A stretch of DNA of 64,000 bases from the NCBI RefSeq assembly GCF_027744825.2, contig NC_071334.1, forward strand, positions 28,411,937 to 28,475,936, in the 5' to 3' direction. Both the position numbers and the translations under genes were made by a program. The notes under the pieces are model-generated. The model was not told the origin of the DNA and did no database searches. It saw only the letters and a list, made by a program, of their open reading frames with translations. Shown piece by piece: positions 30,838 to 48,151 of this stretch. The first letter of the stretch is position 1. Every line of letters begins with the position of its first letter. This DNA is from Synchiropus splendidus (lineage: Eukaryota > Chordata > Actinopteri > Syngnathiformes > Callionymidae).

Positions 30838-31082
30838 ATGACCCTTCTCACCCTGGTCATGGACTGTTTGTCCCTCTTCCGTCTGGCAGGAGGCAACTGT
30901 CCATCCAGACCAGAACCTCCCGTCACAGGAACAGCTTCTTCCCCTCAACTGACAGACTGTTTGTTATTTTATTTTATTTTATTTTATTTTATGACAGCAC
31001 TTTATTCCAAAGCACTTTTCTAGTTGGTGGGATCCCCACTGACCATGGCAATACATTTGATTCTGATTCTGATTCTGATTTT
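30838..31082 (+). mobile_element. 5'-truncated non-LTR retrotransposon (L2/CR1/Rex1 group), 3' end
   Basis: The plus strand encodes the last codons of a LINE reverse-transcriptase ORF: DPSHPGHGLFVPLPSGRR, then SIQTRTSRHRNSFFPSTD. A (TTTTA)n stretch (about 30966-30992) follows, then the tail TTGGTGGGATCCCC. The copy ends in a GATTCT hexamer repeat at 31059-31082. This layout is the usual 3' terminus of fish L2/CR1/Rex1-type elements. Almost the whole element is missing at the 5' side, as is common after target-primed insertion. Confidence 0.82.
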
Positions 31083-32362
31083 GAGGTTAACTGTTATTAA
31101 ATGCAGCTTTGGCAAAGCAGTAAGTTGCACTAAAATGCATTCATCCATTCAGTTGGAGTTCAATCTGTGCTGATATGCAATATCTGCAGCCATATTTAGC
31201 AGCAGCCAGACAAACAGGTCTTCCTCGACTCACTTGTGTTTAAGCATTCGGCCATTCTTCTGCAGGTTTAGCGGGGCAATGGTCCATGTGCCTCACAGTG
31301 TGTTTCGAAGACTCCACGTCCGCTCACTCGTGGCTGGTTTACCAACACTATTGATTACAGGTGATGTTCTGGACAGAGTCCATCTGACCTCTGGAGGGGC
31401 TTAAATACATCATTGTCCAGCCAAAGACCTCCCGAGACTCTGCTGTGTGTTTGTGTGGCTTCACGCTGACAAAGTGCCAGCCAACTAAAGTCAACATGGA
31501 TAAGCACTTCTGTGAAAACTACACGTCGGATTAAATCGTCAGTCCAGTGGAGCACTTAACGTCCCGACTCCGGACGATAAAAACCTGGTGGCGAAGGCCG
31601 TGGCCCAGTTGCTTTATGTGTTGGTTTCAGCTCCTGTCATCATCACTCGATCTGCTTTTCCTGTTGCCTCGCAGTGAATTCTAATTGGCGTTATTAATCG
31701 GCAGTCATGTTAACACTCAGTGAGTGGAGCTCTTTGTTCCTCACACACCTCAGAGCCATTGATGGAAATCCAACAGGAGCAAGGTTTACCTGCCATGAAA
31801 GCACCTGAGCAACACACGCACAGGCCTGGGATGAGAGTGGGGGGTGGACTTTACGCTCATTAGCACCGAGCCTCGTGTAAACACTCTAATATGGGGTAAT
31901 TAATTCAATATGTCAGGCGTCCGTCCTCCTGCAGCTCACATGCTGAATTAATCTTTTCACCACGGAGATCAGGCCGCTGCAGTCCATTTGACGTCTCACT
32001 TGGAAAACGTTTCCCGACAACATATTCTCTAAAACAGGAGGACTTTCCAGAACCACATGCCACACTCTCATTGAGAGACAGCAGACATGAAGACAGTGCG
32101 GCCCTTGGTCACATGTGACCCTTTCCTGTATTTGTTTGGTGAGTCTCTAAAAGTGGACATGTAGCAATATTTCATCATTTGTTATATATATATGATATAT
32201 TATTGTTATTACAACTGCGGGATTGACTTTATTGATCCCAAACTGGTAATTACTGAATAATACTTTCCAAATATCCTTCCAATATATTTTGAATTAATTT
32301 AAACATGATTATACATGACTATATATTTCCTACTATGGTGAGTTAAAACATTTAGCACACAG
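31083..32362. other. upstream non-coding DNA, 31.1-32.4 kb
   Basis: The part at 31640-32040 is non-repetitive and has TAAT-rich motifs (GGCGTTATTAATCGG, GGGGTAATTAATTC, GCTGAATTAATC). It is a candidate regulatory block by texture only. The remainder is AT-rich. Confidence 0.45.
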
Positions 32363-33099
32363 TGTCATAATTGCCGAAGAAGTGACCCAGGTGCAGATGA
32401 TTGCAGGCTGACAGAAGACACGGACAACAATATCAAATTAATAAATTCAATACAAAATTCACAATAAACACAGACAATGAAGACAGGAACTGAAGGAGTC
32501 AAAACACGAACCGGGAAATACACAGAGGGACTGGGGAAAAATCTGCAACAAAAGACAGGTGAATTAGAGTCAACCTTCAAAACTAGGGAGAACACAAAAA
32601 TGCTCGCATGATAACTCACGAGGTCCAGATCAACTAAAAGCGCTCCGTGGAGGAGAAACACTCAAACTCACACGAAGGAAAAAAGATTAAGACAAACGTC
32701 AAATGAGAAGTGAGCTTAAAACACTCGCACGCGGTCAAACTTAAACATTTAGGGAGACGGGAACAGAAGAAAGGGAGAAGGAGCAAGGAGGAGAAAACAA
32801 GAGAACTAACAAAGTGGCTTAAGAGAAATTGAAGAGCGCACAAAAATCTAGAAAGCTCAGGAGCAACAACAAGGAAGATTAAATCGCGGGAGACTTACCG
32901 AATGACACAAAGTGACCATCTAGCAGCCAGCAGTCTGGAGCTCGTCAGGTGATATCCACAGCAGAGTTTATGACGGGATGAGCTCCAGCTGCGCTGCCAT
33001 TAAGCTGCATGGGACACAGGAAAAGGAAACTACAGGGGGTTAACAAAATAAAAGCACAAAGAACGGACAGAATAAGAGCACAGCGTGCAGAACGTGACA
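32363..33099 (-). mobile_element. solo LTR, Gypsy-type
   Basis: A 737-bp unit with TGTCA...TGACA ends is bounded by an exact 5-bp duplication CACAG (32358-32362 and 33100-33104). TG...CA termini plus a 5-bp target duplication are the signature of an LTR retrotransposon. Read on the minus strand, the segment ends with CTGCACCTGGGTCACTTC, similar to the 3' ends of fish Gypsy LTRs. The plus strand is strongly purine-rich, unlike its surroundings. No internal region or primer-binding site follows, so it is a solo LTR left by recombination. Confidence 0.7.
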
Positions 33100-36000
33100 C
33101 ACAGTTCCCAACCCAGATATTTACTACTTATGCAGGAAGTTTCAACGTGCGTCATATTGCTGTGCCTTTTAATCCTATAATTATTTTATAAATGAATTTC
33201 CCCTGGATGATGTGCAAGTTTATTTGCATATTTGATCAGTTTGAGCATTTCTCCCCACATTAGCCCTTTTTAAATGGTAAAATGATTTATTTGTCATAAA
33301 CAAAAATGTGCAATAAAATAAAAACTTGGGGCTTGATGGCCTCTTTGCACAGTCATCAGTGACTTGACTTGAGAAAGTGATTTGCCCAGGCCAATACACA
33401 TGCAAGAAGACAAATGCCAACTCTGAGCCTCTCTTGTTGCAGTCCTTTGTGGATTCTGCTGTGTCAGCAGGTTGCTTTACACTTTAACCAGCAGATCATG
33501 AATGATTCTAAAGCTGTGTCAGGGCACTGGCATTTAATGGCTGTACTAAATGAATACTTTTTAAGGAACAACTGTATCTGCAATTTGGTTTTAATGATCT
33601 TTATCGAAACTTATTTTGTATATAGTCATATTAGTCATCATATTTATTGGCATTTTAAAGCATTGCTGCCTAAATGAAGGCTAGCTCTCATAAAATACAG
33701 TCCAGTGAGGATCATTTTCTTTATAGCGTGAGAAAACTTCTGAAAGTTTAGGGTGTGCTTGTCAGTAAAGGGACGCTGAGCATCAAATGCCACACTGAGG
33801 TCTCGGAAATTCCAATTGTTAGGATGTGCATCTGTTATGCTAAAGTTGTCTTGATTTTTGCAAAGCCACAGTTATATATTTGATTTATTTTTAATGAAAT
33901 ACAGAAAATTTTGAGTGGAACAAAACAAAAAGCAGATAGCCTGAGCCCTGTTATTTTCCATTATTGATTACGCCCTCACAGGTGAGCCATTTTATCTACA
34001 CAAAGGGATTTTTCCGTCGCCTCTCCTGACTTGAGAGTAAACTATGCACATTCATCCCTGACCTATTTAATGGCTGGATAGTGCCACAGACCCCCGCCTG
34101 AGGGAAAATGGAAAAGTTTTCCATCATTAAGTGATATATATAGCTGTGACCGGAGTCCATAAAATTTGGAGAATTGTTCTATTCTAATTTAAAATTCCAT
34201 TTCCGAGCCTGCTCTCGATGACAAAGGAGAACATCCATCCATTTATGCAGTCAAGGATTCACGATGAATGAGCGAATACTGATAAGTTGAAAACTCCACT
34301 GGGCCCTTTTCCCTTCGCCAGTTTAGGGGAGGATTTGGGGGAGGGGCCGGTTTAAACGTTGTTCTTGAGGAGACAGGGACCTTTTTCAATATTCAGAATC
34401 CCTGCGTTCTGCGTTGACGCCCAAATGGTGATCAATTTCACTTTGAAGCAGCCGAGGCTCAATTTGTTTGTGAAGGATGTGAGGTGCAGACCGAATGACT
34501 CCGCCAATTCTTCAAAAGCCCAAGCACTTGACACTCACCGCTTCTGCATTCATTGTTTTTGGGGCTCAAGTTCACAGTTGCATGATTGAATCCAGTCAGT
34601 TCAGGAAGAGCTTGTTTATCAGCTGAACTGGCCTCAAGAAACGACATTATATTCTCAGTTCTCAAGCGAGTACAATTACTATTGATGTGATATAATGTCC
34701 TATTTACACATGCAAATCATTTTCATAGTTTCCTTACCATGCATCTCAACGACTTTGCCAGCCAACTATTAATACAGTGCAGGGTTTAGTACAGATATGG
34801 TTGACTGTTGCCAGCCTACTATCTGTATAAAAAGGTTCCCCCATTGTGACAATGATGTCTCAAACTTATTTTAATGGGTTCACATCTTCTATGTGTTTGT
34901 GTGAACGTTTATGTATTTTTATAGATGGATAGATAGATTTTACGATGGGTGGCATTTATTATTGTCTCATGTTTATTTGACTAGTAACACACATCCTATT
35001 TTTGTTCTATGTAAGTGGAATGTTATCTGTAACTGTCATGACTCAGGCACTGTAAGCATAGTCCTTTAAATGTTGAATTAATGTTTTCCCTTCCACTGTA
35101 TTTGGTAATGTGCTTCACAGAACTGTCCAGCACGTTAAAAAACAACAACAACAAAAAAAGATCTATGTTGGCACTCCTTCGGGTTCCACTCTTGGTATAC
35201 AAGTTCATGTCACCTGGAGAACATACAGTAGCACCAACTTGGGCACCGTGAGTCAAGCTAATGCAAGTTAGTACGTGTACCAAATAACGTTGCAACTGAC
35301 TGCAGAAAGAGCTCATGATCATCACTCCCACACGTCCTCACCCGAATCACAGTCTCTCTTCAAGATAAAAGTTCACTTGATGATGACCAGTATTGCACGC
35401 CTTATAGGGGCAAGTCACCATCACACACATAACCATTATATAACCAGACCGCACCGTTCACGCACACAGCCCAGACACATAGGTCAGTGCTTTTCCCCGT
35501 GAGAGAGATAACCTGCAAAAACACACCAAAGCTAGGACATGTGCGCTGCCGCACTTTTGGGCACAGCATCTGCTTCTGTCTTGTTCCTCGCTGTCTCCAG
35601 TCATCACTTGGCAATCTGTAAATATTGAACACGAACTTTACAATTGTTGACTCTCAACACAGCCCACACTTAAGAATTCTCTTATAGGATAACAGATATG
35701 AAGAGGGATAGCTCCTTTTTTTAACAGCAAAAGACATCATAGTATATCTTGGACTGCTCTCAGTGACCCATGTGAGAACGGGTCACAACATCTCCAAAGG
35801 CCTGTGACAGACACGCCGTGGGGCTCGCTGTCAATATGTGTTGTAATTCAGTTATTGCATGATTAGCATGACAAACTGCTGGTAATGTAATTAGGTCAGT
35901 TCTTACTATGCAGCAGTGTTCTGCAGGAGACAGAGAGAGACATCATTGACATATACACGTACTGTGCGTTTGAGTTAGCCGACAAACATTTGAACGCTGT

Positions 36001-36479
36001 ATATATCACATTAGAAGTATTACATATGCAGAGTGAGCTGCAAAATCCAAAATAAATGACGTGCAATAACCTCCAGTGCCACTGCAACAACATTGTAATT
36101 ACTGTCTCTTTGACGAATTTGTCATGAAACGTGAAATGCAACGCAACTATAAAGGAACAAACGTGTCTTGGAAACTCAACATAAAGATGTAATGTCAGTT
36201 TTCAAGTTGACTGAATTAGTCATATTTTGCAAACCAGACACGGAGACAAACAGACAAAATTCCAGCCTTCTACTTTAAAGTGAATTGCATATGATACATC
36301 AATTTGAATCCGTCTTAAGAATAGAATTTAAGCCTGATTTTGCTCCCGTCTGACCTTGATGCTGTCAATTTGATCTTTTTCAAATTGAATATTAGCTTTT
36401 TAGTTAGTGATGCAGGATTACGGCTGCAAATAGTGTTTTGATATGCAAGTAAATTAGTCTTTGAAAACATGGAAGGAGA
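33100..36479. other. upstream non-coding DNA, 33.1-36.5 kb
   Basis: No gene is recognised. Octamers lie at 33222-33229 and 34710-34717. The stretch 33940-34330 is non-repetitive with TAAT and CCATTA motifs and could be regulatory. G-rich sequence follows at about 34324-34349. Confidence 0.5.
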
Positions 36480-37010
36480 ATGTAAATCTGAATGCAATGC
36501 CCTTTTAAACTCTGCTCGTGAATTAATTACCAATCTGCTCCAAAGAGGTATTTTGTCACAAAAATGTTAATTACCAGGGGGCGCTGACCTCCCTTTTGGC
36601 GGCGTGTATCCCCAGCTGAGGACACGTTTGTCCACGGTGGCCACTTAATGACGGTGATATTAAACACTCACAGAATGTTGTCGCGCCTTTGTCTTCATTC
36701 ATATCACAATGAAGTTCTCGGAGGCCCACATTTATCAATCCCGGCAGGCCTCCAGCTGTTCGCCAGTCTTTGGCCCGGCTTCAACCGCTCGGCTTACAAA
36801 TTGTCTGTGAATAGCGTCGAGCAAAGACCCTTCAACCCCCTTTTGTCAGCCTCTCCTGACAAATGCTCCTCGACTGCCGGCCCAGACACTGCTACCTTCT
36901 GCTCGCCACCATTAGACGTTCCGCTTTGCATTTGAGCACCAGATTCTGATGACGGTCCGGAGCTGCTGGGAGCACAGGATACATCACTCACACTCTGCTG
37001 GTGCAGAACC
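36480..37010. promoter_or_regulatory. candidate regulatory/insulator block with CTCF-like motif
   Basis: The plus strand contains ACCAGGGGGCGCT at 36573-36585, an exact match to the 13-base centre of the CTCF consensus. It sits in a non-repetitive, less AT-rich block with TTAATTACC directly beside it. CTCF motifs of this quality are uncommon, but binding must be measured. Confidence 0.45.
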
Positions 37011-38302
37011 CTCTCTGCAGGGAACATTTCAGGGAGCAAATACGACTTCAAATTCGACATTTTTATGCAGATGTTTTTTCTTTTCATTTGCAATAAATAC
37101 AAATGGTGTCAGCGTGCTGAAATAATAAACTAGATTTTTAAATATTAACAACAATGTTCACTGTTGGTTAGAGAATTTAAAGAAAAAGTCAAGTCTGAAC
37201 ATTATTGCAAATCCACACAACAGCAAAGAGTACAACAGACTTTACAAGGCAAACAGTTTCATATTAATACAGTTTTGAACAGGGTTGTTTCTATTATGAC
37301 CCACTGACATTATAAAATAAAGATCTTCATTACTTTAGCACAATAAACAGACTTGAAAACGGCTTGCAGGACCTCAAAGGACATGCAGGACAACTCAATC
37401 TTTCTTGACTTTTTACTGTCAACGAGGATCAGGACAGATCGTGGATCAAATGATTTTCCTAAGTCTATTTTTTAGACATTGAAGTTCTAAATCAAATGAC
37501 TTTCTTAAAGGTTCGTACCGGTGGTTGTTTTCTGGTCGAACACAAGATGAGGATCTTTTAACGTGGTATTGTTCGAACATGTGCTCCATCTGTCTCCTCC
37601 CTTCTTTAATTTATAATTATTATTTAAATAATAAAAACAAATAATAACAATACCAATAATAATCTAAATATATTATTGTCATAATCCATGTTTTTTTTTT
37701 CATTTATTTTCACCCGTTCTTTACACCGCTCCTTTTTAATCTCACAAAAAATGTATGGCCAAAATGATGATAGCATATGCAGTGTGTCAAAAGCAATGTG
37801 ATATAATGAAAAGAAATGTAACTGATATGTGATTGATGTCAACGGAACAGAGGAGACTAAAAATAAACATTTCTTTATTCATATTAACAGACTAGCGTGA
37901 TCATCAGAGGAATAACAGAGCAGTCAATAAAACCTGTAATGTGGAAATGAATGAAATTGTATTTTATGAAACTTAAACCGGCCATGAAAACTACTGAAAC
38001 AATTGATTTCACACCCAAAGCTTGTTCAGCTATTATTTCAAAACCTTTTTTGCCATCCTATTACAATAATAATATAATAATAATGATAATAATGACAATA
38101 ATGATAATAGTGAAAAGGTTGTAATGATTACAATTTGTATGTTTACTTAATAAGTGGGCATGTTTATATGTGTGGCAGGAGATGATCCTGGAATATGTGC
38201 ACTCATCTACACTATTACTACATGGGCAAATTGAAGATTACCTATTTGCTATCATAAATATTTTTTAAAAATATCAAAAACACAATGGGGTCTACTCCCG
38301 TA
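37011..38302. other. upstream non-coding DNA, 37.0-38.3 kb
   Basis: AT-rich sequence with short ATA/AAT runs (about 38065-38110). No gene is recognised. Confidence 0.6.
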
Positions 38303-38460
38303 GATGTGCGTGTGCGTGAATGGTTGCTTGTCTCTGTGAGCCCTGTGACAAGTTGCCGACCAGCCGAGGGTGTCCCTATCGTCCACGTAGCTGGGATTGG
38401 CTACAGCCTCCGCGACCCCCTTGAGGTAAATACGCAGGTAAAGATGAATGGATGAATGAA
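38303..38460 (+). mobile_element. L2-type LINE/SINE 3' tail
   Basis: The segment GTGAATGGTTGCTTGTCTCT, then GTGAGCCCTGTGACAAGTTG, GAGGGTGTCCC, GCTGGGATTGGCTACAGC, CCGCGACCCCCTTGAGG and AAGATGAATGGATGAATGAA follows the well-known 3' consensus shared by teleost L2 LINEs and their SINE partners. It is somewhat diverged and has no coding part. Confidence 0.75.
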
Positions 38461-41400
38461 AGTTAGAGTTTCAACACATTGTTTGAAGAAATACTTTTAA
38501 TATCCCAACATTAGTGCAATGGCATTAGTATCATTAGCAACATGAGAGCTCATGAGAGATGAAAGTGTCATCTGCAAATGAGTGAAATGTGAAGTTTTTG
38601 AGGGGATAATTGAGACAGATGAGACGTCCTTCATGGTCAGAAGCTGATTGCTTGATCACTCTATTATTTCACTGCTGGAACTATTACCTCTGACACTTCT
38701 GTCCGATATTTCGGGCCGCAGAACCAGCGGAAGAGACACAAATTGATTGTTTGGCGGAAGAATTCGTCACCGTCATCTTCAGCAGATGGATTAATGGCTC
38801 TGGTGCAGGTTGAAGCAGGATGCCTGAACAGGGATACCAGGGACTGGGCTGGACCCTGGGGGAGCTGGATGGATGTGAGGAGCATCTGAAGCGACGTGGT
38901 CCTCTGTTCCGAGAGAGAGGCTGATGATAAAATGTCTGGCCGGACATTCGGTGTGTCCTCAGGTTGCACAACTGTTCCTCTGATGTCACGAGGGACTGAC
39001 CATCATGTTCTCAGTTTAGCACCTTTTCTGTGCCTTTTCCTTCTGAAGCAGTGATGACCTGCATTCAGACATGTTGGAAAACTAACACCACGGTTATTAC
39101 TTAATATTACTCAATAACTGTGTATTATTGTGCAAACACTCTCAGAGCCTCCATCTATCCAAAATATGAAGTCAACAATGAATCCAAGGCAAGGATTTTG
39201 GAGAGTGTTCTGAGGGAACCAAAGATTGGGAGAGCATATGCAACAACTCAGCGGGAAGGGACCTCCAATTTGCAGTGTCACAAATGAGGACTGTGTAAGC
39301 ATGACATGTGAGAGCAACAAAATGGCCAAGTAGGATGCTAGACAACTGGGATTCTTCCTGTGTGGGTGGATCTTTGAGTGAGACAAGAGGCTGCAGGCTT
39401 CTGGTTAAGGAGTATCTGTGGCAAACAATCTCTACCCAAAACCTCCCAAAGCGCTCTGTGATCAACTGAATAGAAAAAGAATCATTTTCTGCTGGAAGAT
39501 TCTGCGATGCCCTTCGCAGAATAAAGACCTCAACAGTACATCCTCCCTCTGCATTTCCAATGCCATTGAAGTTGCTTCAACAAGATCGCAGAACACATCA
39601 AGTCTTCAATGCCCTTCGAGAACATTCTATAGCTGTAGTATGGATTGATGACTGACCACTGAAAAACCAGATGACCCTGCTGATAGCATCTTAGCATCAA
39701 CTGGCTGATTTCACCAACACGGATGTTAAAATATATTGAGTGGTCAGGAACAGACCAGGTTTCTTCATACTCCTTTTCAAACTCAGTGGGTTTTCCACTT
39801 AAAAGAAGAAGTTTCTTGGCAGTGGAGTGAAGCTGCTCGCGTCTGCAGTCACAGGAGAATAATAAGTAAACAAGAAGGTTGTTACTCTGTAATGGGAGTG
39901 AGACAAAATGGTTTCTCGCCGCCATCATCAACTCCATTTCTTCCTTCCGTTCTTTCTGATGATCAATTAGATGTTAATGGATCGCCTGCTGTGCAGCGAG
40001 ATGATGACCAACATGTTTTTGTGTTGCAAGTAAACAACATAAACTCTCTCTCACAGACATACACACGCGTTCACATGCACTACTGCCAGAAGCTACTGCC
40101 GGAGTGGTGACTGCTTTCACCCAAATCTGCCGCGTTACAGCGGTTTGTTTTATTATTTATAAAGCAATTGTGTTATGCCACCATTTATTGATGTCTTTTT
40201 TTTCTCTTTATGCCTTGTGCATGTAAATGTTGTAGACATGTACGGTGATAGGTGTTGAGGACTACAAAAACCAAACATTTCAACACTAGAAGTTTTGCTT
40301 CTCTTCTGTCAGTCGTTTATTTGATCCATTTTCTTCATCCCTAGCGTCTCATTCACATGTACACAGATATTTTAGGAATTGGTGTGAGAAAAAAACGGTA
40401 CTCTATGGTCAGTTCATTTTGATTTACAGACATTCTAAATTGTGACGAAGACAAAATGCAATTGATTCACGGAAATAATCAACTTGAATGCGTTTATTGT
40501 GTTTGAAAAATTGCTCTCCATATCTATTCAACATCACTTGGTTCATACTTTTATGCTCATTCATATAACATTTCATAGTGGGCAGAGCGCATCCTGAGAG
40601 TTGCAGGTTCACCTTTAGCTCTATTTTTTTATTTTTTTGGATGCATTTTACCGTGAGCTACAGTAATTCAAAATACCAAGCTAAATAACAAATCCACTAG
40701 GTGTGGTAGTATCAAATGCTCAAAACAAATGAGAAACTGTCTTCTCCATGTCTTCTAACAAAATATATCCATACTCTAGATGATAATGCTGGTTGGAGGA
40801 GCTGCATCTGCACGGAATGAGGTGGATTGTGAGGGGCTGCAGTGTGGGCCACAAGAGCTCAAATAAATAACAATACATACCGTTACATACCGTTCAAGAA
40901 ATTCAGAATGATGAAAATAATTTTAATTTGAAACATCATTCAAGGAAAAAGAGCTTGTGCTCAAGCACCACGAGGGGTCCTGTACTAGACCATCAATAAG
41001 GAAATATATCTTGAGAGAATACACATTCAGCAGTGGCCTGAATGGCAGCCATATTGAAAATAGGCTTTATGTAGACTTTGCCTTCAGGCATTTAAAAAAA
41101 TTCAGGTAAAAAAAGAAAATGAATGAATATATGCAAAATTTAAAAAAAACTGAAATAAAAATGTCTTATCTTTCAATGAGCAGCTAGACATACTTGACTT
41201 TGGTACATAAAACATAATTCTAATTCCCTGAAACAAGCATGGGTCATTTATAAAACAACATCAAACAAATTGTCACAATATTTTAATTGAGTTTGCTGAT
41301 GCCATGAATCCGGCTGCACCCTTAAAAAAAAGGGTACGCTTTTTTTGAATCTACGTCTCAGCCCCCTCCCAACCCCTGCAACTATCTTTAGTGGTCCTAT

Positions 41401-41867
41401 ATCAGTAAAAACATGCTGTTTCAATCAGACTCCCATTTGAACCACTGCTTCGGCCGCTGACAGCAGCGTTAGTAGGATTAATATTCCGATTGAAACCAGC
41501 CTAATCCAGCGCTTCTACCTGGTAACTGAACATTAAGAGTCCTGACACGCCGCCTGCGACACCAAAGACTGATCAACATCCAAGGCAGCGCCTGTCAGCT
41601 GGCTAATATATAAAGATAAATGGTATTATATTAAATCCTGCTTAATGACAATTTTTTAATTTTCTGAACATGGTCATTTTCTGGCTAGTGAATGAACTGT
41701 AAGGAGATAATTACGTGGACAAAATAACTCCTCATTCTCCAGGATAATAGAAGTGAAATGCACTAGATTTATGGCACTGCTCGGCTCTTTAAAATGTATC
41801 CAGTTAGTGTCTGTGGTCCAGCAGAAAATACATATTTTAAAAATGGAATTGAAGTTGTGACTTTGCA
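38461..41867. other. upstream non-coding DNA, 38.5-41.9 kb
   Basis: A minus-strand frame of 135 codons at 39530-39937 has no family I recognise. The block 41390-41620 is non-repetitive with paired GGATTA/TAATCC sites (41475-41480, 41502-41507) and is a candidate regulatory element. The rest is AT-rich. Confidence 0.5.
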
Positions 41868-46577
<4,710 letters not shown>

Positions 46578-46660
46578 TATATACCATAAATTCTAGACTA
46601 TAGAGTGCACCAGAATATTAGCCACACCTACTGCATTTAAGAAGGAAAGTATATTCTGTT
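46578..46660 (+). mobile_element. decayed dispersed repeat (CCGGACTATAAGCCGCACC-type)
   Basis: CTAGACTATAGAGTGCACCA, followed by ATTAGCCACACC, is a mutated form of a common fish repeat whose consensus alternates GGACTATAAGCCGCACC units. Its class is not certain to me. The boundaries are approximate. Confidence 0.5.
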
Positions 46661-48053
46661 AAGACAAACGTCTGCACTATAGAAAGATTGGCGGTGCTCT
46701 CAACTTAAAAATGCATGAGGATCACTTCTAAGCTAGTTTTGAAAATGTGGTCCAGCATCGAGACTACCTCAGCATTGTCCTGAACTTCAATCATGAACTG
46801 AATATTTTGGCAGCATGACGCTCTTTAGCCAGAATATAGTCATAAAAGCCACTGGGTTCAGACCATGAAACAAGTAGCAGCTTATAGCCCAGAAATTACG
46901 CTTATTTTGTATTTATTTGTGTCTGTATAAGGATGCCACACTTTTTGAAACTTCCAACTTTCCACAAATTTTCATATTTGAGATTGTGTCAATCTTTATG
47001 GATGTTGGAAATCTGGTTTCCACAGTGTAGTCTTAGCCACTGACCTCTTGCATGTCATGAAGGTCCTCAAGGATCAGTTCTTGGCCTTATATGTTTTTGA
47101 CATTCTGCAGTACCACCTGAAAATGTTGAACATCTTCAGTCATATTGATAAACCCTGCTATCGCTGGGTCAAAAAACATGCGTTTCAAATCAGTATATAA
47201 CAGAATACAAGACTTGAAGCTGCCATCAAAAAACAGTGATTGCATTGCGATACACTCCATAGTCTGCCATGAACCGTGTTGTACATTGTGCGTCACTTTA
47301 CTCTTTATTGGATTACAGCTATTAAAGTAGTTTGAGGTTTTCACTTCTCCAGTGTTAATACCTGCCCAAACGCAGCTTTAAACAGGGTAAAAGGATTAAG
47401 TGGCTCACGCTTATTTCAAGCTGCTTCATGTGATTTAATTTGCAGCTAATTGTGTACTTCCACATAGTTCCTGAAATTAGCATTTAAATGAGGGAATCCA
47501 GAGAGACCTGAGTTCTGTGATACTGAAGGAGAGCAGATATGTGTAATATGACCATTTATATAGACAGAGCATGTTCCGTGCATCATAGCTTCAGAATTAC
47601 AATCATGAAGAACTTTATCACCATTTACAACTATGATTATTATTTCACTCATATTACAGGCTCTGCATTTAAAAATGTATATCTGTGTCAGGGATTTGTT
47701 TAAGCGGTGTACATCAAGTATAAGAGGTAATTTATTCTTTCATTATCTTCCGTTTATTACATTAACAAGGCCCACAGCCTATCGCTGCCACACTGGATGA
47801 AAAGACAGGGACACCCTGAACTTGCTACCTGTCTAGTGCTAGTGCAAGCTTTCAGTGACTACAAGGAGAACCTCTCAATCCAATCACATTCTGTTGTGAA
47901 ATTGTGAACATATCCATCACTAAGAGCCATGCGGTGACCGAGAATGGTAAAAAAACATTCAGAAGAGCTTTCTGAGAAAAGCTTCTCTTTCCTGAATGAC
48001 AGACAGACAGGTGTCTTAGTTCCCTTTTACCCTTTACCAATGTACCAAAAAAA

Positions 48054-48058
<5 letters not shown>
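46661..48058. other. upstream non-coding DNA, 46.7-48.1 kb
   Basis: No gene is recognised. At about 47770-47870 the order GCCTATCGC, AGACAGGGACACCCTGAAC, CTACCTGTCTAG resembles a heavily decayed minus-strand copy of the L2-type tail seen at 38303. This is tentative. Confidence 0.4.

Positions 48059-48148
<90 letters not shown>
48059..48148. repeat. long (AT)n microsatellite
   Basis: Ninety bp of uninterrupted AT, followed by a T-rich stretch to about 48182. Confidence 0.97.

Positions 48149-48151
<3 letters not shown>

Noticed and set aside
32221..32260. ACTTTATTGATCCC motif resembling a fish retroelement tail
   Set aside because: Only about 20 bases resemble the repeat and there is no wider match, so I do not call an element.
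39530..39937. 135-codon minus-strand frame
   Set aside because: No recognisable domain, no neighbours that fit, and a length compatible with chance. Not called as a gene.
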